From contig MARA01000013.1 in NCBI GenBank assembly GCA_001792895.1, forward strand, positions 310,001 through 374,000: DNA of 64,000 bases, read 5' to 3'. Below the pieces are notes generated by a model, which did not search any database, was not told the origin of the DNA, and saw only the letters and a list, made by a program, of their open reading frames with translations. Shown piece by piece: positions 11,701-20,880 of the stretch (position 1 is the first letter of the stretch; each line of letters starts with the position of its first letter). Position numbers and translations under genes: made by a program. This DNA comes from Lentinus brumalis (Eukaryota; Basidiomycota; Agaricomycetes; Polyporales; Polyporaceae).

Positions 11701-12239
11701 AGTCCACTCGGGGTAGCCCAGTTCAACGGCATTTGACGCGGGTCTTCCCAGAGCAAGCAGACGACATGTCGGTACGCAATTGTTCGATGTCAGTGGCCAT
11801 GTCAGCGCGCGAGACCTCCTATTCTGCTCCGACCTCGCCCCGGCCAATCAACGTCTGCCAGTCGCGCTCCATTCTCACCGGATTCCAACTGCCCGGTAGT
11901 CTCGTCCACATCCGCTGTCACCGAGCGGGCGCAGTATGGCAACTCGCGACCTCGGCTTTCCTGGTGACACCTACACTCGCCGTGCAGACTCGACGCCTGC
12001 TGAGCCTCATCCTCGATTACTAGCCTCGTCACAACCTTCGTCCCCGCGCACATGCTCCTTGAAGCGAAGCGTGGAACACCTATCTGCTTCGCGACGTTCT
12101 GGCAATGGTCGTGGGATGTACTTACCTTGTAGTATTACTAGGTTGCTCGATTGTACTATAACCGCTGTACCTATTGATTGGGCGGCTTGATTCCTCTTTC
12201 GAATCATCTGCGATTCTCTAACGAGAATCAACATGTCAC
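8724..12239. other. Gene-poor stretch with exon-like fragments
   Basis: No gene could be assembled. Some exon-like pieces exist, for example near 9814-9882 (a short frame from an ATG to a GT donor), 9929-10049 (AFMVLGSRQNAQSFLLVKPA and ETAQYFMDLIFV, ending in TAG) and 10200-10278 (KRVPAPVHYGPLRISG, then a GT donor). They do not link in frame, so they may be remnants of a degenerate multi-exon gene. Confidence 0.35.
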
Positions 12240-12840
12240 ACTACCAATGTTATCTGTAGGTTCTGATCGATAACATGGTGTCAGTCTCCGGCCATAAAGT
12301 GAAATTTTGACTGATGGTTTTCGTAGACAACTTGTAGACAACTTGCAGACAAAATCTTTGCTGTTGCCTAGGATGGATTTTGCATGTTGGCTTAGGGAAC
12401 ATGGGAAAAACCTAGCGACTGTTGTTGCCCTGTCGCCAGCGGATAATATTCAGGTGAAATACAATACATTGACTGGCTGTTGCCCTCCGCAAACAGGAGA
12501 GTAACAGGAGGAGTTATATACCATTGTTGCCTGTGGGGACATTCAACATGGTGGCTAGATGCTTGCTGGGTGTCCTCCGACATGTCATCCAGGCAACATA
12601 TTTAATATTTCCCAGATGTTTTCTGCCAGATAACATCCAGGCGCCATGCGGACCAAATCCTGTAAGTTGTCCCCGACAACACTGAGGTAACTTCTAGACA
12701 GCCTTATAAATGTTGAAGCCACAATTTCCCCATGCTGCCCACGAAAACCATTGAACAACATTTAGTCTTCTATCCCAATGTTTTCGACATGTTATCTCGG
12801 GCAACATCAGTCATTGTTCTCGGTGACATCAGCGGCCTAT
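12240..12840. repeat. AT-rich repeat island with recurring TGTTG/CAACA words
   Basis: This block is clearly more AT-rich than its surroundings. It is packed with variants of short words on both strands: TGTTGCC or GGCAACA, AACATG, GATAACAT and TTGTCTAC or GTAGACAA. Near 12329-12352 the unit GTAGACAACTT occurs twice in tandem, and a related GCAGACAA follows. GATAACATG-like blocks occur near both ends in opposite orientation. The base composition and internal repetition suggest a degenerate mobile element or its subterminal repeats. No open frame with transposase features was found. Confidence 0.55.
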
Positions 12841-12845
12841 CTTAC

Positions 12846-13138
12846 CGTGTACGCTGGCCGAGCTGGAACAGCAAATTGACGAGAGCGAACAAGGCGATTC
12901 CGGCGCAGAAGAAGTATACCGTAGTCCGCGCATAGTCCCAGTCGGCGGTATACCACTTGGCACGCACCGAATATCAGCATAGTAAAAATTTACGGGGCGT
13001 GTGCGAGTCAGAACGTACGTTGTGCCAGCGAGTCCTGATGAGAGCGACTTCTTCCGGAGTCATAGCGGTGTAGTTGTACCCAGACGGGATCCTCGGGGAA
13101 TGCCAGAGCACCGGGTGTTTGAGCCAGATGAGCGTCAT
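12846..13138 (-). pseudogene. Ferric reductase-like N-terminal fragment
   Basis: On the minus strand a first exon (13138-13019, exactly 40 codons from ATG) encodes an extracytoplasmic-type N-terminus with HPVLWHSPRIPSGYNYT. After a GT-AG intron, a second exon (12955-12846) begins WYTADWDYARTTVYFFCAG and continues as a hydrophobic helix ending in GQRTR at a GT donor. The tryptophan/tyrosine-rich stretch immediately before the first membrane helix is what I know from basidiomycete ferric-chelate reductases (FRE family: ferric reductase-like membrane domain, FAD- and NAD-binding domains). Everything after the first helix is missing, because the sequence runs straight into the AT-rich island at 12840. 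The gene is truncated, probably by insertion or rearrangement. Confidence 0.55.
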
Positions 13139-14788
13139 GTTGTTCAGGAGAGTGAAAGACAAAGCAGGCGATGCAAAACGACTCCCGGAAACGACCAAAC
13201 ACGACGTCGCTGGGCTCGTCGCTGCGTGACGAGTTATGTGACGCGCGGTGACGCGCCAAGTGTCACGAGGCAGCTTGGCTGGGCAGGTCCTCCGTCGCCG
13301 ACACAGATGCTTGGGATCGTACGAGCAAGGCCTGAGAATCAAGTTGACAAGGAATGCGTGCAGCAGATGTCCGAGCAGAGAGCGTCGAAGGTCCAAACGT
13401 CTTGCGTAGGTAGCAATCCGGACGCCAGCGCGGCGAGCGCACATGTACAGAGGAGACATGGTGAGTTGCGAGCGAGGCTCCTTGTGCCCATGCGAGTATG
13501 CACCCACATACCCTTCCTGTAAGACAACAGAGAAGTGAGCAACTGGGGAGGGACGGCCAAGCTGCAGTCGGATGAACGTGACAGTGAAGGCGCCCTCATT
13601 CCCGGGCGGCGCAATGCCCTGAAGGGCGAATAAGATAGGCTACACGTACTTGTGCACAGAGGAATAGGCCTGCAGTCCATGCTGGGAGATGTCGTGCGAA
13701 CACAAACTCGAAGAAGAGTCACCATGTTCAGGGAAGGAAGAAAATGCGCATCGCCGGCGAGATAGATGCGGAGCAGTTCTGGGGAGAGGTAGGCTCGCCG
13801 ACATACTCGTGGGCGGAGGAAAGGGTGAAGGCACCTAGACAAAGGCAGGAAGCAGGCCGGATAGAAGGATGGCCTACAGCGAAGCCGTATGCGCTGATCA
13901 AGCAAGGAGAGGAGGAGGGGGGGCTTGATCGACGATATCGTTACGCACCTCAGCAGAGTACTCTTCATGCCCATGTACAGCAGCCCAAGTAGAAGCTAGC
14001 GAGTGGACAACACATCGGGAAGCACGGGTGAAAGCGGTCGCTCGATCTATTCAGCTGACGACGCAATCACTGGCATGTCTGTCGGACTGCCCATGAGAAG
14101 AGAATTGATCTGAAAGTCTGGAAGTAAGACATGCAAATGAACGTCAGATGCGACTAGGCATACATGAAGATCGAGGGGGAGGGCGTACCGCGATAGTACC
14201 AGCATGTCGACGAAGCACCTCCGGGCGAAAATGGCTCATGAACACCACGCATACACGCGGCGTGTCCGCGAATTGGGAAAACACCAGGCACGCTCGAAGG
14301 CTACGAAGCGCAACAGGGTCAAAGCCTGTAGAATGAGATTATACGGGGACCAGGGGAACGCGCTTGCGTCAAGGAGGAGTGCGAGGCGGAGGAGGAGGAG
14401 GAGGAGCATGAGGCATTTCTGCCGCGACGGTCTAGACGCCCCGGCAATACCCGGCTCGCGACACCAGCGAGCGCGGCATGGCCGGGCGCAACCGACTCGC
14501 AGTCCTTGCAAACCACTGGCACAGCACCCTCAAAAAAAGGCCCTGAGCTGCACTATAGTAGTAGTACCGCTGGCGGAGACATGTTGAGACTTCAAAGCTT
14601 CAGGATCATGCTCCAGTCGATATGTATGAAGGCAACTGTGTCTGAAGATCATAGGCAGAAGTTGCGGCGCGCGAAACTCCGCTATAGATACATGACGAAC
14701 TATTCCTGCATGAGACTGACGGAGGCCGAAGAAAGGACGAATAGAATGTGAACATTAAAGTTACGCATACGCTCGACACCGCGAAGAA
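13139..14788. other. Intergenic, with a short GGA-rich tract
   Basis: No gene was recognised. A GGA-rich tract sits at about 14380-14408. Long minus-strand frames in 13339-13974 lack motifs and look accidental. Confidence 0.4.
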
Positions 14789-16636
14789 CTACGCGGAAGA
14801 CGACGGCAGTGCCGCGGGCGGCCTCTGAGAGGCCTGTACCTCGCCCTCCCGTGACTCCTTCCCTGCCTCCGAGTGCGAGCCGGCAACGTGCAGCTCAGAG
14901 CCATCCCAGTCATCCGAGCCATCCGACCGCCCCGAAAGGTCCGGATTGATGAATCCCCCGAGGGACGAGATGAAGCTGGGCGCGTCACGGTCGTCGTACT
15001 CGTACAGCGGGGCATGCAGCGGCGGGTCGTCGGGGTCGAGCCTGACGACCGTGCGGTTCGCGTCTTGCAGATCGAGGAGGAAGCGCGAGATGAGGATCGC
15101 CGTGATGCTGTGCGCAGAATGTGCGGCGTGCGTGAGCAGAGGGTGGCCGCGCGTTATTATGAGTACCATGAGTATGGGCGAGTTGCGTAGTACGTACGGC
15201 GCGGTGAATGCGGTGACGTAGCTCCCTGCGCCGACGTTGACAGTGACCTGTTGGGTGAGAGAGATGTTTGGGTGGGTTCGCGAGTGGAGGAGGGGCAGAG
15301 ATGGGGCGGCTTACTTCTGATACCGAAAGAGCGAGATGGAGGGCGTTCAGGAAGAATAGGATACTGGGTTATCAGTCCGAGGGTCCGTGAGGATACGGAT
15401 ACTTATCCGGTCGGCTTGACTGCGGGACGTACACGAAATACAGGGTTCCTGTGCGCAAGTGAGACATTAGGGAACCCCAACAAAACTGTGCAGATATCAG
15501 GTACGTACCACTACGAAAGAGGATATCCGACAGTGAGAGTCTCTTCGACTCCCGCAGGGCGACCCAACTCCGTAGCTTTGTCCAGGTGATATATATTAGC
15601 AGCGTGTCGGAAACAATGAGGGGTACTCGAGAGATGATCACAACTGTAAGGGTTCCAAGAAAAGGGTGAGTGTGCGCCATGGCATATAATCATCACCAGC
15701 AAACCTACGCCTGGCAGGTAGTCAGCGGACGTTCATGTGAGATGGGATAGAAGGGGCCAAACTTAAGGTTAAGTAAGTGCGGGAGTTGTGTTGTCTGTCA
15801 ACAGGCACCCGAACGGTGCAAACACTTCTCCGACGGGCTGGAAGCCGTACAGAACCTGCACCATAGACCGCATGCATCTGCCCGCATGCTCACGAGAAAT
15901 ATTGATGATTGATCGACTCACCAGGTTAGCACCCACTGGCGCAAGGGACAAGCTAAGGACGAGCAGTCCGAGGGGCTTGCTCCGGCTCAACACGAACGCA
16001 CGGAGGGCGGAGAAGACTCGTCGCAAGGGTCCACTGTCAGCTACTCGTATGACATGTCGAGTGGAAGAGGCGGCGACTCACTCGCTCCGGGCACAAACTG
16101 CAGTGCCAGAACCGCATTCTGTGCCATTCCGAACACGGAACAACTGTGCACACGTCAATAGTCATTTCTCAGACCTCCAAAGCATGCCAAGCTAAGGACG
16201 AACATCTGCGAGTTTCGCTCAGCCTACAGAGAAGCCAGAGACCAGACAGATAGCGCGCACCTGATCCGAAGGGAGAGTCGCGAACCCGACCATCGCCATG
16301 ACATAGAGCGTCATCGAGATCAACCTGTTCGCGAAGAACAAGAGCGACGCCCCACTCCGCTTGGCGGTCCAGAAGCACGCCGCCTCTCGGTGAAACGTGA
16401 GGATAGAGTCGTAAAAGAAGAGGGCTGCGGTGAGACCGAGCATCAGCTCGGCGAGGAGGAGCTTGTAGCGCGCGGCGCGATGGACGCACCCGCGACTGCC
16501 ACGGCGATATCGTTGATCGTATAGCTGTCCTGCGAGGTCAGCAAACGCTGTCGGCGGCTGATATATCAAGCTACGCAACCTACAGGCTTTCGTAGAGGCC
16601 CACTGTCTCAGCAGCAGCATCTGCTCCGGAGGACAT
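14789..16636 (-). CDS. DUF6533-type membrane protein (copy A)
   Basis: A multi-exon gene on the minus strand running from ATG at 16636 to TAG at 14789. Block order: N-terminus MSSGADAAAETVGLYES; after two short introns, ALFFYDSILTFHREAACFW then SGASLLFFANRLISMTLYVM; CSVFGMAQNAVLALQFVPGA; FSALRAFVLSRSKPLGLLVL then SLAPVGANL; VPLIVSDTLLIYITWTKL and SKRLSLSDILFRSG; then AILISRFLLDLQDANRTVVR and PSFISSLGGFINPDLSGRSD, with an acidic low-complexity tail. The Y-D-x-x-x-T-F-x-x-E-x-x-x-W block is the DUF6533 signature of Agaricomycete proteins with about seven hydrophobic segments and unknown function. All blocks are open; one junction after LPSDQ is not resolved. Its 5' flank shares a 16-bp block with copies B and C. 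Confidence 0.85.
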
Positions 16637-16790
16637 GGCGAAGACGTTGGGCGAGGCTCAGTGATATCGCAACGCCATTGGTACACTCGTGTCTTATCTA
16701 TGGGGAACGTCTATACGGTCAGCGAACACCGAGGATGCTGACAGTCAGATGGTACGCACGCTGTCACCAGCCATATATGTCTCGAAACCG

Positions 16791-16806
16791 TCGTCGGGGA
16801 TAGAAG
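16791..16806 (-). promoter_or_regulatory. 16-bp block shared by DUF6533 copies A, B and C
   Basis: On the minus strand this reads CTTCTATCCCCGACGA, identical to 20693-20708 and 23618-23633. It lies 154 bp upstream of the copy A start codon. It could be a conserved regulatory site or simply a remnant of the duplicated 5' flank. Confidence 0.5.
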
Positions 16807-16929
16807 AGTGGTGCGACAGCAGGCACGCCGCATACGAATCCTCCAATTTCCCGGACACAATTCCGCTTCAGGACTCTGTGGGGCTCCAGCAAAGGGGTCT
16901 GCAACCGTTCGGCCAATCTGAAGGTGCCA

Positions 16930-17115
16930 TCAAGACGGCTGCAGACCAGCGAACCAACCCGTAAGCTCCAAGTTCGCATCTATGGCAGATGCACAGCCTA
17001 CGGAAGCGAAAATCGTGAGCACACGCTGATGAGGCAGATCCTTCGGTGAATGCACCTCGAACTTCCTGAAGTTGATGTCAGCGAAGCCATTTAGACAGAA
17101 CAGCGGGTGCGACAT
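16930..17115 (-). pseudogene. Relic paralogous to 20370-20530, upstream of copy A
   Basis: The minus strand encodes NGFADINFRKFEVHSPKDLP and later AIDANLELTGWFAG. The plus strand at 20370-20530 encodes a matching pattern (YGFADN, VYSPKDSPQQ, DMDANLELVRCFAV). Both sit the same way round upstream of a DUF6533 gene, so they came from a duplicated 5' segment. The protein family is unknown and both pieces are fragments. Confidence 0.5.
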
Positions 17116-17557
17116 TTCACCTTTTCATCCCGCACAGGCAGACCTTCTGAGGAAATGCTTGCGGATGAGCAACGCAATTGACCATCGAAATCACGTCAAG
17201 CGACCCAAGCTGAACGATCTGAGGCTGCCGATGATTGCTATGGCCCGGGGGCAATTGATGAGGATACTTGTTCCCACCATCTCACGAAGTCGCTGCGCTC
17301 GATGTCGACTCAGTACTCGATGCTGGCCATATTCCTGACGGAAGTAAAGACGATGGATCCGAACCTTTGAGGAGGAGCTCCGCGGCGCACAGATGTGAAA
17401 AGGGTAAGCCATTCCGGGCCTCTCGTTGGATCATGATCTTGGAGGTAACTCACTCCGATGCATATGCCAATTCTACATTTACTGCTGCAACGATGAGGTA
17501 TGTTCTATGTCGTACATCCGGGACCTCCACGTCAGCGAATAATACATAGGCAATCCT

Positions 17558-17994
17558 TCATGTGTTCTTGTTGAACTCCTGCTGGACCTGGCCCTTGTCA
17601 TGACGAACGTTGCCTAGGAAAACGAGCGCATGTCAGCAACGCATATCCAAGACCAAACGAAGAACGAGTCGAACACACCTTCAGCCTCCTGCTGACGGTC
17701 GCCAGTGACGGCACCCACTACGGCATCCTTCTTACCGCTGAGGCGGTCGATGGTGCCCTCAGCGTAGCCCTTCGCCTGAGCGGCCTTGTACTCGGCCTCG
17801 CCCTGGGCGTGCTCCTCCTTGCCGGACTGCTGCCATGACGTGGCGCCGGTAACGTTGCCAATGGTCTCGACGACGTTGCCCTTCACAGAGTGAAGCTGGC
17901 CGGAAGTCTTGCTGCTCGACGCGCGTACAGTCAGTAAAACGTCGGCGCGAAACGCAAGAGGGAAAAGAGCGTACTTGGGCTCGCCGCTGGACAT
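17558..17994 (-). CDS. CsbD-like stress-response protein (minus copy)
   Basis: Three exons on the minus strand: 17994-17975, 17911-17679 and 17613-17558, giving 102 residues. The frame is consistent and the introns are short GT-AG. The product is small and very hydrophilic, rich in Gly, Ala, Gln, Glu and Lys, with the CsbD-like arrangement: [17 protein letters not shown], then [20 protein letters not shown], a Gly-Tyr-Ala-Glu helix, [19 protein letters not shown] and the C-terminal [15 protein letters not shown]. CsbD was first named from a Bacillus general-stress gene. In fungi, related short proteins are usually annotated as stress-response proteins, without a known biochemical activity. 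It is transcribed divergently from a close paralogue that starts 430 bp away, with identical exon architecture (233-nt central exon in both). A TATATAAG box lies about 90 bp upstream. Confidence 0.92.
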
Positions 17995-18082
17995 GATGAT
18001 GGTGGAAGTGATTGGGGATGTGAGTTGGATGTGGGTCGTGAAGTGGTTGGTTGGGTGAGGACCGACGACGAAAAGCAGAGGG

Positions 18083-18090
18083 CTTATATA
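18083..18090 (-). promoter_or_regulatory. TATA box for the minus CsbD gene
   Basis: TATATAAG on the minus strand, 89 bp upstream of the ATG at 17994, a normal spacing for a fungal promoter. Confidence 0.55.
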
Positions 18091-18135
18091 GTGCTCACGA
18101 CGCGCTTCCACGCGCACGGGCGACGTGTGTCCGAG

Positions 18136-18320
18136 TGCGTCATCGTCGGGCACGGAGCTTGCAGCGAGCCGTTCTGCGGACAAGTGCGCCACCTCGTCGT
18201 GCTATCCAGCCAGAACGGTCCACATGCCAGAGGTGCCTGCCCTGGAGGTGACGTGGAGTGACGAAGGCGTCGATGACGCCAATGCCCTTAGATCCTTACC
18301 CGATTTGGCGCGTGACGTCA
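18136..18320. promoter_or_regulatory. Cluster of TGACG (ATF/CREB-type) sites between the CsbD genes
   Basis: The shared divergent promoter carries a perfect palindrome TGACGTCA at 18313-18320, TGACGTGG at 18249-18256, TGACG cores at 18259 and 18274, and TGACGCA on the minus strand at 18142-18136. TGACGTCA is the consensus of fungal bZIP factors of the Atf1/Sko1 class, which act in osmotic and oxidative stress. Binding is an inference. Confidence 0.5.
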
Positions 18321-18355
18321 TAGGGCTGTTGATTGCTCGTCCCTGTCCTGCGTGG

Positions 18356-18363
18356 TATAAATA
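18356..18363 (+). promoter_or_regulatory. TATA box for the plus CsbD gene
   Basis: TATAAATA, 62-69 bp upstream of the ATG at 18425. Confidence 0.6.
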
Positions 18364-18424
18364 TTGCGTGCACCGACGAGGATCGACAGACAAACCATCG
18401 TACCCACTTCGACGACTTCTCATC

Positions 18425-18860
18425 ATGTCTAACTCTACGAACACCAACGAGCCCAGGTGAGTCTCCATCGCGAGACGCACGTCCTCGAGCCTCGCTGACA
18501 TTCTCCACAGCAAGACCACCGGGCAGTACCACTCTCTCAAGGGCACCGTCGTCGAGACGGTCGGTGACCTGACCGGCGCCACCTCCTGGTCGCAATCCGG
18601 CAAGGAGGAGCACGCCGCGGGCGAGGCCGAATACAACGCCGCCCAGGCCAAGCAGTACGTCGAGGGCGCGGCCGACCGCGTAAGCGGTAAGGTCGACGCT
18701 GTCGTCGGCGCCGTCACGGGCGACCGCCAGCAGGAGATCTCAGGTATGTCCTCCTGCCACCATCCGACATGTCCGCATCGTGCTGACCCGATCGCTCGCA
18801 GGCAACATCCGTCATGACAAGGGCCAGGCTCAGCAGGAAGTCAACAAGCCCAGCGTTTGA
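18425..18860 (+). CDS. CsbD-like stress-response protein (plus copy)
   Basis: Exons 18425-18456, 18511-18743 and 18802-18860 give 107 residues ending in NKPSV. All splice sites are GT-AG and phases agree. The sequence closely parallels the divergent neighbour: [74 protein letters not shown]. The two copies have the same intron positions and a 233-nt second exon, which shows a local inverted duplication. It is expected to be a small, soluble, highly hydrophilic protein induced by stress, by analogy with other CsbD proteins. The first exon ([11 protein letters not shown]) is four residues longer than in the partner, and this is the least conserved part. Confidence 0.93.
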
Positions 18861-20369
18861 GGGGCGGTTGTCACTGCCTGCAGTTGAAGGAATTGTGCTT
18901 GATGTATGACTAGTTGTATCGCGATACCCCCGTATTGATATAAGCGATTTAATAACGGACATGAGCTCATCGCGCAAATGGACACACGAAGTGTCTCACA
19001 ACTCCAACTCCGACGCACTCGACCTACAAGCTCGGCCTGAGCGTGAGAGGACGCGTACACACCGGGGAGACATGTCATCGATGGGCCAACGCAACGGCCA
19101 AGACCTCTCCACGCGTGCCCAAGCCACACCAACGGTGACCAACTACAGTCCATACACGCAACATATCATCTGTCCTTGCAGCGTTGTTCTCCCAGTGCTC
19201 ACAGAGCGCACACGACCGCTCTCGCCAACACGTCGGCAGAGCTCACACGCCGCGTCAACGTCAAAGCGGACGCGAAGCGTCGCACTGTCGCACAACACGG
19301 GCCGGGCAGTACGAGCGACCGGCGGCGGGGACGTGGAACGCCAACGTTGCACCCTGGGTACGCGCAAGAACGGGGAGCGTATGGAGGGGAGCACTCACTC
19401 AACTGAGACCTCATCGACCATCCATGCTCTGGGAAGTTTATCTGCGAGAGAATGTCTCACAGATGAACGGCTCCGTCGGGACGCGCAAGCCAGCGTACAC
19501 GCGTCGCGAAGTGTGCACGTTCGCGGCGAAGGTGAAGAAGGTCTTGCTATGCTGCCCAACGGGGTATATGCTGCGCTGAAGACGGAGATCAGTCCAGCTC
19601 AGTGGGCGATACCGATACCGATGCTAACTCACTGAAACAGAGGAGCGCGCGCGCCGTCGCGGCCCATTCGACAGACTTTCCAAATTCCCCCGGCCGAATT
19701 ACACCTTCACCCGCCGCTCTTGCACGTGAGCCATGTCGACCGATAGCGAGAGTAGTATCTGGGCAGTGGGTATGCTTGAGATATCGTTCGAGCTGTCTCC
19801 TCTTGAGTAATCAGGGAGGCGTTGGTTACCGAGCACCACGCGAGAGGCCTTGAAAGGGGAGTCAAAGCTAGCCAAAATGATTACATTGAGGTCACAATCG
19901 TTGGTCGAGCCCGGTGTCACAGAGAGAGCTTCCTGCGGGATGAAGAGAGGACGAACTGCACTCCGGAGAGTGGTGGAGAAGAGGCAGGAGCCGGCAGGAG
20001 TATGTAGAGGCCTGTAGAGGCGATCCACGTGCCAGGGAGCGCTCAATCGAGTTTGAGCTCGTCATCGTCGAGACGACCTCAGGCTCTATATCCTCTTCCG
20101 TGATTCTTGCTAGGCTAAGCGGGACTGTACATCCGTTCTGTAAGCACTACAATATAGGATGTGCACGGCTCGGTGTTTGACAGTGCGATGATTGGTGCGT
20201 ACTCTTTGCACAGCGACTCGTTGACTCTCTGTCCAGCGGGTCCGCAAATCCAGTGGCCTCGCGGCCTCGGCATACGCGGTAGCATACTCTCAACCCAGAG
20301 ACTCACTGCGACGAGCACGCCGGATTACAAGGGTCTTGTCTCACGGCTATTTCACACACTCAGGCTGTA
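18861..20369. other. Intergenic
   Basis: No supportable gene. A 224-codon plus-strand frame at 18961-19635 has no recognisable domain and a biased R/S/T/H composition typical of chance frames in GC-rich DNA. Confidence 0.4.
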
Positions 20370-20530
20370 CGGCTTCGCTGATAACCAGGTTCACGAAGTG
20401 CGATTAAAGTGCGATGTGTATTCACCGAAGGATTCGCCTCAACAACCCGCGCTCAAGATGGTTGCTTTGGCCGCTCCTGTATTTGACATGGACGCGAACT
20501 TAGAGCTTGTACGTTGCTTCGCTGTTTAAC
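20370..20530 (+). pseudogene. Relic paralogous to 16930-17115, upstream of copy B
   Basis: Encodes YGFADNQVHEVRL, VYSPKDSPQQPALKMVALA and DMDANLELVRCFAV, then stops at 20527-20529. It shares its pattern with the minus-strand relic upstream of copy A. A weaker continuation upstream of copies B and C (about 20569-20715 and 23520-23640) includes the 16-bp block. The family is unknown. Confidence 0.5.
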
Positions 20531-20692
20531 GTTTTGCAGCTCTCATGAGTGGAAGTTTAATTTACCTTCAGATCGGTCAAGTGCTACAGCCCGATTGGCT
20601 GCGCCTTCTCTTTGAATTTCGAAGAGTCATGCTCTGCGAGCAACCGCACCGTTCGCATGCTGCGGTCTCAAGCTCGCACAAGTGACATCATT

Positions 20693-20708
20693 CTTCTATC
20701 CCCGACGA
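20693..20708 (+). promoter_or_regulatory. 16-bp block shared by DUF6533 copies A, B and C
   Basis: CTTCTATCCCCGACGA, identical to the blocks upstream of copies A and C, and 172 bp upstream of the copy B start. Confidence 0.5.
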
Positions 20709-20799
20709 TACGTTCGGCTCTGACATGGCGAATGTCAACAGCGGCGATGGCACGACCGGCATCCCATACTTGGACCCGGAACCGCATAGACATTCCCAA

Positions 20800-20806
20800 T
20801 ATAAAG
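20800..20806 (+). promoter_or_regulatory. TATA box for DUF6533 copy B
   Basis: TATAAAG, about 75-80 bp upstream of the ATG at 20881. Confidence 0.5.
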
Positions 20807-20880
20807 CCTTCCAGCCGTGTCATGAAGGGCACAACAACCGGTACTCCTCGGCCCCCAGCGTTCCCGATTTCGACTTCGCC

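Noticed and set aside
13339..13974. 211-codon minus-strand frame as a membrane protein
   Set aside because: Leu/Ser/Arg-rich without a clear helix pattern and not in the frame or exon structure of the neighbouring ferric reductase stub.
18961..19635. 224-codon plus-strand frame as a gene
   Set aside because: No domain, biased R/S/T/H composition, overlapping frames of similar length on both strands and no splice or promoter logic.
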